The notes under the pieces are model-generated. The model was not told the origin of the DNA. It made no database searches and worked only from the letters and a program-made list of their open reading frames with translations. Below, piece after piece: positions 15,584 through 23,573 of a stretch of DNA of 64,000 bases. Within the stretch, counting starts at the first letter, position 1. The number at the start of each line of letters is the position of its first letter. The DNA comes from Oceanitalea sp047302425 (GTDB lineage: Bacteria; Actinomycetota; Actinomycetes; Actinomycetales; Actinomycetaceae): contig NZ_CP154855.1 in NCBI RefSeq assembly GCF_047302425.1, forward strand, positions 3,224,001 to 3,288,000. The letters run 5' to 3'. A program made the translations under genes and the position numbers.

Positions 15584-18409
15584 TCACGGACTCGGTGGCG
15601 CTTCAGTCGCGTCGTCCGACGGCGCCTCGGTGGTCTCCTCGTCGCTGGGCTCCGTGGGAGCCGATGAGGGCTGCTCCTCGTCCTCCGTCGGCGGGTCCGT
15701 GGCCGGCGGCGGCTCGGTGGACGGGTTCGGGTCCGGAGTGGCCTCGTCCACCGGCGGAGTGGGCTCCTCGACCGGGGGCGTCGGTTCCGGCGCGGGCTCG
15801 GTCGGCTCCGGGGCGGGCTCGGTCGGCTCCGGGTCGGGGAGCTCGTCGACGGGCAGGGAGACGAGGTGCGGCGAGACCTGGAACACGTAGACGAACTGAG
15901 GCGGGAAGTCAGCCAGGCCCTCACCGTCGATCTGCCGCACGCGCTGCACGAAGACGTCCAGGATGCCTGAGGTGAGCCACAGGTCGAGGTCGTAGCTCGG
16001 CTCCCACTCCCCGAGTGGGGAGCTCGTGAGGTCCTGGAGCCTCCAGGTGTTGTCGTCCCAGTCTGTCAGCGTCGCGAGAGTCGCCACGCCGCCGCGATCG
16101 ACGTCCCTGATGATGAGGTGCACCTGGGCGGTGTCACCCGATCCCGTCACGAGAATCTGCGGCCGCGCGATCGGCACCGCCTTGGTCCCGCCTCCCCTGA
16201 GCGTGAAGGGGGTCGTTCGGAACTCCGACTCGCGGCGCTCCCATCGCGTCCCGGTCCACCGCATGACCTGGTACTGCACGATGCCCGAGCCCGAGTCCCA
16301 GTACGAGACGATGTACGGGTTGTCCTCGGCGTCCACCGTCATCGATGTCTGGTTCATGAGCTCGCTCTCCTCCGGGACTTCCTGTGCGAGCTCGGCGGTA
16401 GCTTCCTTGATCGGCACGCTGTACGGCCTCCCGGACGCGGTGACCCACTCATCACCGTCCTCGTCGGTAGAGCGCGCGTAGGCGATGTCGTGGTTCGTCG
16501 CCACGTCCGCCGTCTCGCGCCACGTCCACGACAGGTGGAGGCGTCCCTCGGCGTCGACAGCCGCCTGCCAGTAGGCCGAGCGCTGGCGTTCGCCGTTGAT
16601 GAGGTTGTCCTCCACGCGCACCCACCGCTGCCTGCTCGTGTCGTAGCGATTGAGGACGACGTTGCCGTCCCCGGAGCCGCCATTGCGGTAGAGGAAGAAG
16701 AGGTTGCCGTTGGGCTGCCGGAAGAACTCCGGGTACGTCACCCCGTTCTCGAGGCCGTCGCCGATCATCCCCCGCTTGGCTGTGAGGTCGATCGAGAACG
16801 GAGCCACCGACCGTGCGTAGGTGAGCGGGGAGCCGTGCTGCCCCCACGAGACGTGGAGGTATCCCTTGCCATCCACGGTGAGGCTGATCGAGTTGTGCGC
16901 GTCGATGACGTTGCCGGTGTGCTGGGTCCAGCTGTACTCCCAGTCGCCACCGTCGCGGTCGCGGCGGGCGAGGACGAGGGTGCCGACGGCGTCGTAGTAG
17001 GCGGTGAACTGCCACCTCGTGCCGTCCGGCGCCTCGGCCGTGACGATCGAGCTCTTGCGGAAGGCCGTCGTGTTGACCGAGTTGTTCGCCCACGCCACCG
17101 ACAGCTCGGACATCTCACCGACGCCGGGCTCCGCCGCGACGGGCGTGGGCCGCGCAAGGCTGTGCGCCCGGGTGCGGGAGCGGCCGTCCCAGTCGCCCAC
17201 GAGCACCTCGTCGGCGGGGCGCCCGTAGTTGGTCATGAGGTCGGCCGGCCCGCCCGCGAGGGAGTTCTTCACGTGGTACTCGGTGCCGCGGCGGATGGCG
17301 ATCGAGTCGGTGCCGTTGCCGTCCCAGTCGCCCACGAGGACGACGTCGCCGGGGCGGCCGTAGGGGGCGACGACGTCCGCCGGCCCACCCGACATCGTCC
17401 GCTTGAAGTGGAACTCGTTCCCGCGTCGCACGGCGATGGTGTCCGAACCGGTGCCCAGCCAGTCACCCGGGTAGGCGTCGTCGCCGGCCCTGCCGTAGGC
17501 GATGACCTGGTCGGCGGGGCCGGAGCTGATCGAGTTCTTCACGTGGTACTCGCTGCCGCGGCGCACGGCCAGGGTGTCGACGCCGTCGCCGTCCCAGTCA
17601 CCGACCATGACGGTGTCCTCGGCGCGGCCGTAGCCGATGACCCTGTCGGCGGGGCCGGAGCTGATGGAGTTCTTGAAGTGGTAGACGTTGCCGCGGCGCA
17701 CGGCCAGGGTGTCGACGCCGTCACCGTCCCAGTCGCCGACGAGCACCGTGTCACCGGCGCGCCCGTAGGCGATGACCTCGTGCGCCTCACCCGGCGAGAT
17801 CTCGTTCTTCAGGTAGTACATGTTCCCGCGGCGCACGCCGAGAGAGTCCTGGCCGTGGCCGACCGGCAGCGAGAGGGTCTCGCGCTCGAACTGCTGGGTG
17901 CGGCGCTGGCCCTCGGTGATCTCCGGACCGATCGGGAGGCCGAGGCCGTCGACGCCGCCGCGCGCGATGAAGGGCGCGTAGAGCGGGCCCTTGACGGAGA
18001 AGCCACCGGCGGGGGTCACGTACACGGCACCGAACTGGAAGGTCTGGTAGCCGGCGCCACCCTCGAGGGTGCCGACCTCGGAGGTCGGGTAGCCGAGCTG
18101 GCCGTGGCCGCCGTCGTTCACGAAGACCTTGAAGATGCGGCCGGTGACCGGGTAGACGCCGGACGGGGTCGCGTACAGGCGGCCGTTGGCGTAGTCGCGG
18201 GCGACGGCGTTGAAGCCGACCTGGTACTGGGAGGACGTGGCCCGGCCCAGCGAGCCGGAGCCGTTGTTGAAGACCCAGGAGCTCAGCGGGCCGATCGGCT
18301 CGGGCTCGTCCGCACCGGCGGGCGTCGTGACGGCGAGGCCGAGAGCGGCGACCACGACGACAGCCAGGGTGCGGGCAACGGTCTGGATGAGCGGACGGGC
18401 CTGCGCCAC
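15584..18409 (-). CDS. Secreted LGFP / five-repeat / BNR_4-like protein (possible polysaccharide lyase)
   Basis: A 941-residue exported multidomain protein. A signal peptide (about 1-33) ends at ATTPAGA-like sequence. Residues about 35-180 resemble LGFP repeats (GHGQLGYPTSEV, GVDGLGLPIGPEITEG), which bind cell walls in corynebacterial proteins. Residues about 185-415 hold the shared repeat with five GDW cores. Residues about 420-850 resemble BNR_4 domains, with DAHNSISLTVDGKGYLHVSW containing paired His/Asn positions; BNR_4 includes PL24/PL25 ulvan-lyase-type seven-bladed folds, so it may cleave a uronic-acid polysaccharide. The last about 85 residues are an acidic Pro/Thr/Glu tail. GTG 18409 is chosen for its AAGGGG ribosome site 8 nt upstream. 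Catalysis is inferred. Confidence 0.78.
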   Translation of the reverse strand: MAQARPLIQTVARTLAVVVVAALGLAVTTPAGADEPEPIGPLSSWVFNNGSGSLGRATSSQYQVGFNAVARDYANGRLYATPSGVYPVTGRIFKVFVNDGGHGQLGYPTSEVGTLEGGAGYQTFQFGAVYVTPAGGFSVKGPLYAPFIARGGVDGLGLPIGPEITEGQRRTQQFERETLSLPVGHGQDSLGVRRGNMYYLKNEISPGEAHEVIAYGRAGDTVLVGDWDGDGVDTLAVRRGNVYHFKNSISSGPADRVIGYGRAEDTVMVGDWDGDGVDTLAVRRGSEYHVKNSISSGPADQVIAYGRAGDDAYPGDWLGTGSDTIAVRRGNEFHFKRTMSGGPADVVAPYGRPGDVVLVGDWDGNGTDSIAIRRGTEYHVKNSLAGGPADLMTNYGRPADEVLVGDWDGRSRTRAHSLARPTPVAAEPGVGEMSELSVAWANNSVNTTAFRKSSIVTAEAPDGTRWQFTAYYDAVGTLVLARRDRDGGDWEYSWTQHTGNVIDAHNSISLTVDGKGYLHVSWGQHGSPLTYARSVAPFSIDLTAKRGMIGDGLENGVTYPEFFRQPNGNLFFLYRNGGSGDGNVVLNRYDTSRQRWVRVEDNLINGERQRSAYWQAAVDAEGRLHLSWTWRETADVATNHDIAYARSTDEDGDEWVTASGRPYSVPIKEATAELAQEVPEESELMNQTSMTVDAEDNPYIVSYWDSGSGIVQYQVMRWTGTRWERRESEFRTTPFTLRGGGTKAVPIARPQILVTGSGDTAQVHLIIRDVDRGGVATLATLTDWDDNTWRLQDLTSSPLGEWEPSYDLDLWLTSGILDVFVQRVRQIDGEGLADFPPQFVYVFQVSPHLVSLPVDELPDPEPTEPAPEPTEPAPEPTPPVEEPTPPVDEATPDPNPSTEPPPATDPPTEDEEQPSSAPTEPSDEETTEAPSDDATEAPPSP
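17176..17855 (-). repeat. Five GDWDG repeats inside the BNR_4-like protein (shifted phase)
   Basis: Same ~45-residue repeat as in the four other proteins, with five GDW cores (one is GDWLGTG). Here the array begins with D-S-L-G-V-R-R-G and ends just after the fifth GDWDG, whereas in the others it begins with an F-Y-L-N-type strand and ends with the V-R-R strand. Confidence 0.8.
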
Positions 18410-18525
18410 GGTCCATTCCCCTTCGATCGGCGAAAAGCTACACCACAACTATCGGCGCACCGCGGTGTCTTCTGAGGCCCGTACGGTGTGACACCCGTCC
18501 CCGCCTCAGCCGCCCGGACCACGGC

Positions 18526-18531
18526 TACCAT
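18526..18531 (+). promoter_or_regulatory. Possible -10 box (TACCAT) upstream of the SpoIID gene
   Basis: TACCAT lies 37 nt before the ATG at 18569, in the divergent intergenic region. No clear -35 box is seen; assignment is tentative. Confidence 0.3.
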
Positions 18532-18568
18532 CGCCGTGACCGCCCTTCGTCCCGCCCCTGGGGGAACC

Positions 18569-20524
18569 ATGTACAGACGACGCGTCGCCGCGTCCGTCGG
18601 CTCCGTCCTCGCGCTGCTGCTCAGCATGCTCGTCGTCACCGCCGCACCGGCCAGTGCCGCCGAGGAGCGCTACGACGTGCCCGCCGGCGGGGCCTGGGAG
18701 GTCCAGGGCCGCGGCTGGGGTCACGGCGTGGGGATGTCCCAGTGGGGTTCTCAGGGCGCTGCCACGAAGTCCGGACTGAACTACCGCCAGATCCTCGACT
18801 TCTACTACCCGGGCACCACGATGAACACGGTGCCCGACCGCCTGTTGCGGGTGGCGCTCACGGCCTATGCACCGGCCGACACAGTCACGCTGCAGAGTCC
18901 GCTCGGCATCTCCTTCAGCGTCGCAGGCAAGACCGTGGCCCCCGGGCGGCTGACGATCACCCGCACGGGTAGCGAGTACCGGATCGAGCACCGCACGAAG
19001 ATCGACGCCACGCCCACGCGGACGTGGAACGAGGGCGGTGCCACGCTCGCGGTTTCCGCGGGCGGCAACTCAGAGGGCGGCGGTGTCGTCGTGCTCCCCC
19101 GCCAGAACGCCACAGACGGCACCTGGTACCGCGGCACCATCAACCTTGTCGGTGGCGCGGCGGCAAGAACTTTTGACGTCGTTAACCACGTGAACCTGGA
19201 GCAGTACCTGCGAGGGGTAGTCCCCCGCGAATCGCCCTCGAGCTGGCACCTCGAGGCGCTCAAGGCGCAGGCCGTCGCAGCCCGCAGCTACGGGCTCTCG
19301 GTGATGGCACCTAACGCGGCCTTCGACCTGTGTGACACCGACCGCTGCCAGGTCTACGGCGGCCGGGCCGCCGTCGTCACCGACGGCGAGACCTTCCGCC
19401 CGCAGCCGAAGGAGGCCGCCAGCACCGACCGCGCCATCCGCGAGACCGCCGGGCAGGTGCGCTGGTACCAGGGCGCCGTCGCCTTCACGCAGTTCAGCTC
19501 GACCAACGGTGGTCACACCGCGCCCGGCAGTCGGCCCTACCTCGTCGCCAAGCCGGACCCGTACACGGGGACGGCGACCGGTGACAGCCGCACGACGTGG
19601 ACCGACACTCTGCAGGTGTCCACGCTCCAGCAGTACTGCCCGAACAAGAGCCAGCTTCGCACGCTCGTCATCACCGAGCGCGACGGGTACGGGCAGTGGG
19701 GCGGGCGCATCACGGGCATCCGGCTCGAGTGCACTGGCGGTAACGTCAAGCTCACGTCGGAACCGCCCGCGGATGACGAAGTTCGGAACACCCTCCGCTT
19801 CGGCATGTACTCCAACTTCTGGAAGCCCACCGCGGGCGTCGAGCCGCCGAGCGGGTTCTACCTCAACGACTCCTGGGGCCCACAGGCCAACCACGAGTTC
19901 GCCTTCGGGCGGCCTGGCGACGTCGCTATCTCTGGTGACTGGGACGGCAACGGCACCGACACCGTCGGGATCCGCCGCGGCAACACCTACCACCTGACCA
20001 ACGCGCACCAGAGCCGCACCGCCCGCACCATCGCCTACGGCAAGCCGGCCGACGAGGTGCTCATCGGGGACTGGGACGGTGACGGCGTCGACACCCTCGC
20101 CGTGCGCCGCGGGCGGATGTTCTACATCAACAACTCCATCGCCTCCGGCCCGGCCACCACGGTCATCGCCTACGGCAAGCCGGGCGACCAGGTCCTCGTC
20201 GGGGACTGGGACGGCAACGGCACCGACACCCTCGCCGTGCGGCGCGGCCACATGTACCACGTGCGCAACACGATGACCTCGGGCCCGGCGCACTCGATCT
20301 TCGGCTACGGCCGCCCCGGGGACGCCGTGCTCGCGGGCGACTGGGACGGCAACGGCACCGACACCCTCGCCGTGCGCCGCGGGAACATCTACCACGTGAA
20401 GAACTCCCTCGCGGCCGGCCCGGCGGACCGGGTGGTGCCCTACGGCCGCGCGGGCGACGTCGTCCTCGTCGGCGACTGGGACGGCAACGGCACCGACACC
20501 CTCGGCGTCCACCGCGTGCAGTGA
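18569..20524 (+). CDS. Secreted SpoIID/LytB-domain protein with five-repeat C-terminal module
   Basis: A 651-residue exported protein with a SpoIID/LytB domain. SpoIID of Bacillus is a lytic transglycosylase acting on peptidoglycan glycan strands, so a wall-remodelling role outside the membrane is likely. The signal peptide (about 1-30) ends in APASA. The glycine-rich motif GRGWGHGVGMSQWG (about 46-59) comes first, and the N-terminal-type SpoIID motif LEQYLRGVVPRES with LKAQAVAARSYG follows at about 210-240, an order permuted relative to Bacillus SpoIID but usual in actinobacterial members. Residues about 430-651 are five 45-residue GDWDGNG repeats. ATG 18569 is preceded by GGGGAACC. It is divergent from the BNR_4-like gene and followed by a terminator. 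Confidence 0.88.
   Translation: MYRRRVAASVGSVLALLLSMLVVTAAPASAAEERYDVPAGGAWEVQGRGWGHGVGMSQWGSQGAATKSGLNYRQILDFYYPGTTMNTVPDRLLRVALTAYAPADTVTLQSPLGISFSVAGKTVAPGRLTITRTGSEYRIEHRTKIDATPTRTWNEGGATLAVSAGGNSEGGGVVVLPRQNATDGTWYRGTINLVGGAAARTFDVVNHVNLEQYLRGVVPRESPSSWHLEALKAQAVAARSYGLSVMAPNAAFDLCDTDRCQVYGGRAAVVTDGETFRPQPKEAASTDRAIRETAGQVRWYQGAVAFTQFSSTNGGHTAPGSRPYLVAKPDPYTGTATGDSRTTWTDTLQVSTLQQYCPNKSQLRTLVITERDGYGQWGGRITGIRLECTGGNVKLTSEPPADDEVRNTLRFGMYSNFWKPTAGVEPPSGFYLNDSWGPQANHEFAFGRPGDVAISGDWDGNGTDTVGIRRGNTYHLTNAHQSRTARTIAYGKPADEVLIGDWDGDGVDTLAVRRGRMFYINNSIASGPATTVIAYGKPGDQVLVGDWDGNGTDTLAVRRGHMYHVRNTMTSGPAHSIFGYGRPGDAVLAGDWDGNGTDTLAVRRGNIYHVKNSLAAGPADRVVPYGRAGDVVLVGDWDGNGTDTLGVHRVQ
19856..20521 (+). 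repeat. Five tandem GDWDGNG repeats (SpoIID protein tail)
   Basis: Five units of 45 codons with cores GDWDGNGTDT (four times) and GDWDGDGVDT (once). It ends with the V-R/H-R strand at the very C-terminus, as in the GH3 protein. Confidence 0.85.
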
Positions 20525-20527
20525 CCG

Positions 20528-20558
20528 CGGCCGGGAGGGTCCAGCGCCCTCCCGGCCG
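20528..20558 (+). terminator. Hairpin terminator after the SpoIID gene
   Basis: Perfect 12-bp arms (CGGCCGGGAGGG at 20528-20539 and its complement at 20547-20558) with a 7-nt loop, starting 4 nt after the stop. Confidence 0.75.
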
Positions 20559-20574
20559 TCGGCCCCCGCGCCGG

Positions 20575-20580
20575 TAGGGT
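20575..20580 (+). promoter_or_regulatory. Possible -10 box (TAGGGT) for rmlC
   Basis: TAGGGT lies between the preceding terminator and rmlC, leaving a short leader that contains the ribosome-binding site GAGAGGA (20601-20607). The -35 region is not clear. Confidence 0.4.
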
Positions 20581-20614
20581 GAGGGGGCACGTCGGCCACG
20601 AGAGAGGACAAGCT

Positions 20615-21232
20615 GTGGAGTTCCGCGAACTGAGCATCAAGGGCGCCTGGGAGATCACCCCGAAGCTGCACGGCGACCCGCGCGGCGTCTTCCTCGAGGT
20701 GTTCAAGGAGCAGGCCTTCATCGACGCCGTCGGCCACCCCTTCACGCTCAAGCAGGTCAACTCCTCGGTCTCGGCCGCCGGCGTCGTGCGCGGTGTCCAC
20801 TTCGCCGAGCTGCCCCCCTCTCAGGCCAAGTACGTCAGCTGCCCGCGCGGGGCGGTCCTCGACATCGTCGTCGACATCCGCGTCGGCTCCCCCACCTTCG
20901 GCCAGTGGGACAGCGTCCTGCTCGACGACGTCGACCGCCGCTCGATCTACCTCTCCGAGGGCCTGGGCCACGCCTTCTGCTCCCTCGAGGACGACTCCAC
21001 CGTCGTCTACCTCTGCTCCGAGCCCTACGCCCCGGGCCGCGAGCACGGCATCCACCCGCTGAGCGAGGAGGTGGGCATCGAGTGGCCCACGACCGCGCGC
21101 GACGGTAGCCCCCTCGAGCTGCAGCTGTCCGACAAGGACACCGCGGCTCCGGGCCTCCGCGAGGCCCAGGAGGCCGGCCTGCTGCCGCAGTTCTCCGAGG
21201 TGCAGGACTTCCTCGCCTCCCTGCGCGGGTGA
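20615..21232 (+). CDS. rmlC: dTDP-4-dehydrorhamnose 3,5-epimerase
   Basis: Third enzyme of dTDP-L-rhamnose synthesis: it epimerises C3 and C5 of dTDP-4-keto-6-deoxyglucose. This is a 205-residue cupin with the family motifs DPRGVFLEVF, QVNSSVSAAGVVRGVHF (catalytic His), SQAKYVSCPRGAVLDIVVDIR, GLGHAFCSLEDDSTVVYLCS with the catalytic Tyr, and the C-terminal IEWP. GTG 20615 is supported by GAGAGGA 7 nt upstream and by the family start V-E-F-R-E-L. Its stop overlaps the GTG of the next gene (GTGA), a glycosyltransferase that may use the rhamnose made here. Confidence 0.95.
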   Translation: MEFRELSIKGAWEITPKLHGDPRGVFLEVFKEQAFIDAVGHPFTLKQVNSSVSAAGVVRGVHFAELPPSQAKYVSCPRGAVLDIVVDIRVGSPTFGQWDSVLLDDVDRRSIYLSEGLGHAFCSLEDDSTVVYLCSEPYAPGREHGIHPLSEEVGIEWPTTARDGSPLELQLSDKDTAAPGLREAQEAGLLPQFSEVQDFLASLRG

Positions 21233-22179
21233 GCCCCGAGCCCCTCGGCTCCCCGGAGCCCGACGGCGCGAACGGGCGCGAGGACGTCACCGCCGTCGTC
21301 GTCACCTACGAGCCGGACACCGCGGCCACCGGGCCGCTGCTGCGCGCCCTGGCCGAGCAGTGCCGGGCCGTCGTGGTGGTCGACAACGGCTCCGCACCGC
21401 AGCTGCGTGAGGAGCTGCGCGCGGCCTGCGCGGACCACGGTGCCGAGCTCGTCGAGCTCGCGACGAACGAGGGGATCGCGGCCGCGCAGAACGTCGGCAT
21501 CCACCGCGCCCGCACCGGCTACGTCCTCCTCATGGACCAGGACTCCCTGCCCGCCCCCGACATGGTGGCCCGCCTCGTCGCCGCGGCCCGCTCCGCAGAG
21601 GCGGCCGGCCTGCGGGTCGGCGCCGTCGGGCCGGTGTCCTCCGACACCCGCTCCTCCACCGAGCAGATGGTCTACGTCTCGCGCCCCTGGGGCCCGCGCC
21701 GGGCCACCGCGGAGGAGATGCGCAGCGAGCGGGTGGAGGCGGCCTTCCTCATCGCCTCCGGCTGCCTCGTGCCCGCCCCGGTGCTCGAAGACGTCGGACT
21801 GATGAATGAGGCGTGGTTCATCGACCACGTCGACCTCGAGTGGGGGCTGCGCGCCCGCCGCGCCGGCTACGGCCTGTACGCCGTCCCGGGCGCGCACCTG
21901 GACCACGCGCTCGGCGACCGGCTCACCAAGCTGCCCGGCCGCGCGCAGGAGGTGCACGTCCACTCCCCCGTGCGGACCTACTACCTGGCCCGCAACACCG
22001 TGCTGCTCCTGCGCTCGGGCCTGCTCGGCGCCCGCTGGTCGGTCGGCTACGTCGTGTGGCTGGCCAAGTACCTCGCCTTCAACTCCCTGCTCGCCGCCCC
22101 GCGCCGCGAGCGGGTGCGGAGAATGGCGCAGGGCCTGCGCGACGGCGTCCTCCGTCGCACAGGCCCCGCCCCTCGCTGA
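21229..22179 (+). CDS. Family 2 glycosyltransferase, rhamnosyltransferase-like
   Basis: A 316-residue GT-A fold transferase that resembles the RfbF/RfbN-type rhamnosyltransferases of wall and O-antigen synthesis. Motifs are AVVVTYEPD, VVVVDNGS, NEGIAAAQNVGI, LLMDQDS (metal/nucleotide-binding acidic site), SGCLV and FIDHVDLEWGLRARRAGY (acceptor-side acidic motif). The C-terminus has an amphipathic basic segment (RERVRRMAQGLR) suitable for membrane contact. Translation is coupled to rmlC by a 4-nt overlap, which supports dTDP-rhamnose as donor; this is an inference. It converges with the M15 peptidase gene 7 bp away. Confidence 0.88.
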   Translation: MSPEPLGSPEPDGANGREDVTAVVVTYEPDTAATGPLLRALAEQCRAVVVVDNGSAPQLREELRAACADHGAELVELATNEGIAAAQNVGIHRARTGYVLLMDQDSLPAPDMVARLVAAARSAEAAGLRVGAVGPVSSDTRSSTEQMVYVSRPWGPRRATAEEMRSERVEAAFLIASGCLVPAPVLEDVGLMNEAWFIDHVDLEWGLRARRAGYGLYAVPGAHLDHALGDRLTKLPGRAQEVHVHSPVRTYYLARNTVLLLRSGLLGARWSVGYVVWLAKYLAFNSLLAAPRRERVRRMAQGLRDGVLRRTGPAPR

Positions 22180-22186
22180 CCGAGGG

Positions 22187-23458
22187 CTACTTGCGGTAGT
22201 CGAAGTGCCAGGGCTCCGGGTTGGAGCCGCCCTCGCGGTTCCACGGCATGTTGTGCCAGCCGAAGCGCGGGCCGTTGTCGCGCAGCCACAGGTAGGGCTG
22301 GCGGCCGAAGTCGATGTCGGTGCGCCCGCCGAAGTCGATGGCCAGGCCGTAGCCGTGCGGGGAGCGGCCCGGGCGCGCGGCGGTCGGCGGACCGGTCTCG
22401 GCCCAGATGTACTGCTGGTCCGCGAGGCTGCGGTACGTCGAGAAGGGCGCGTGGTTGATCGGGAGCTGGCTGCCGAAGCGGGCGCGGTAGGCGCGATCGA
22501 AGGCCACGAGGTCCCCCACCGCGCGGCACTGGATCGCGTGCGTCGGCAGGAAGGGGATCGGGCACAGGGCCGAGTGGCTGAGGCGTCCGTTGCGGGAGTC
22601 AGCCTTGCCGGAGGTCGCGTCCACGCCCCGGAGCTGCGCGGCCGTCACCGGACCGTTCGCGTGGCGCTGCAGCGCGGGGCGCAGGCGGTGCACGCCGAGG
22701 GAGTCGACGCCGTCGCCGTTCCAGTCGCCGACGAGCATGCCGTCGGTCTCGCGGCCGAAGACGACGACGCGGTCCGCGGGCCCGGGCCGGATGGCGTCGG
22801 CGATGTAGTACGTGCGGCCGCGGCGGACGGTGAAGGTGTCCTCGCTGTCGCCGTCCCAGTCACCGACGAGGACGTCGTCATCGGGCTTGCCGTAGACGAC
22901 GATCTTGTCCGCGGGGCCGGCCGCCAGAGAGTTCTTCACGTGGTACTGCGCTCCGCGCCGCACGCCGAGCGTGTCGACGCCGTCGCCGTCCCAGTCACCG
23001 ACGAGGACGTCGTCGCCCGGCTTGCCGTAGCCGAAGACGACGTCGGCGGGACCGGCCGTCAGGGAGTTCTTCACGTGGTACATGTGCCCGCGGCGCACCG
23101 CGAGGGTGTCGACGCCGTCGCCGTCCCAGTCACCGACGAGCACCTCGTCCCACGGGCGCCCGTAGCCGAAGGTCACGTGCGCGCCACCGGTCGTGTTGGT
23201 GTTGCGCACCGAGAACACGTTGGTGAGGTTGCGCGAGGCGATCGTGTCGGTGCCGTTGCCGTCCCAGTCGCCCACCCAGTACCGGTCGGTCTGCGTCCCG
23301 AAGGTGAAGACCGTGTTCGCCTCGGAGGCGAAGCTGTCGGACAGGTAGAAGTCGTTGCCCCAGCCCTCGCTCTGGCCGCCCTTGGCCGTCGCTCCAGTGG
23401 CCATCCCGGCGGTCATCGCCAGGACGAGTGCGCCGGTGATCCAGCGTCGAGTTCTCAT
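22187..23458 (-). CDS. Secreted M15-family D-Ala-D-Ala carboxypeptidase-like protein with N-terminal five-repeat module
   Basis: A 423-residue exported protein. The signal peptide (about 1-25) is followed by the shared five-repeat module (about 35-260; cores GDWDGNG, GDWDGDG twice, GDWDGDS and GDWNGDG). A linker leads to a VanY/M15B peptidase domain (about 300-423). The zinc-peptidase motifs SPHGYGLAIDFGG (about 364-376) and PWHFDY (near the C-terminus) are intact, so it is probably an active DD- or LD-carboxypeptidase trimming peptidoglycan stem peptides. ATG 23458 has a GAGGGGAG ribosome site. Here the module is N-terminal, whereas in the other proteins it is C-terminal or central. Confidence 0.88.
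   Translation of the reverse strand: MRTRRWITGALVLAMTAGMATGATAKGGQSEGWGNDFYLSDSFASEANTVFTFGTQTDRYWVGDWDGNGTDTIASRNLTNVFSVRNTNTTGGAHVTFGYGRPWDEVLVGDWDGDGVDTLAVRRGHMYHVKNSLTAGPADVVFGYGKPGDDVLVGDWDGDGVDTLGVRRGAQYHVKNSLAAGPADKIVVYGKPDDDVLVGDWDGDSEDTFTVRRGRTYYIADAIRPGPADRVVVFGRETDGMLVGDWNGDGVDSLGVHRLRPALQRHANGPVTAAQLRGVDATSGKADSRNGRLSHSALCPIPFLPTHAIQCRAVGDLVAFDRAYRARFGSQLPINHAPFSTYRSLADQQYIWAETGPPTAARPGRSPHGYGLAIDFGGRTDIDFGRQPYLWLRDNGPRFGWHNMPWNREGGSNPEPWHFDYRK
22685..23352 (-). repeat. Five GDWDGDG repeats (M15 protein N-terminal half)
   Basis: Five units; the first spacing is 46 residues and the rest are 45. The first unit has a divergent strand (SRNLTNVFSV in place of V-R-R-G-x-x-Y-H-V). Confidence 0.83.
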
Positions 23459-23573
23459 GGTGCTCCCCTCGGGTCCCGGCCAGCGTAGCCAGCCCGCCCC
23501 CGCGCGTGGAGGGACCCGCCCATGGGAAACACCACAGCTGTCGACCACTAAGGATCGCGGGAAAGCTGCCGAT

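Noticed and set aside
17176..17855. Regularly spaced repeats that could suggest a CRISPR array
   Set aside because: The spacing is 135 nt and in frame with a protein repeat; there are no unique spacers of 30-40 nt and no cas genes.
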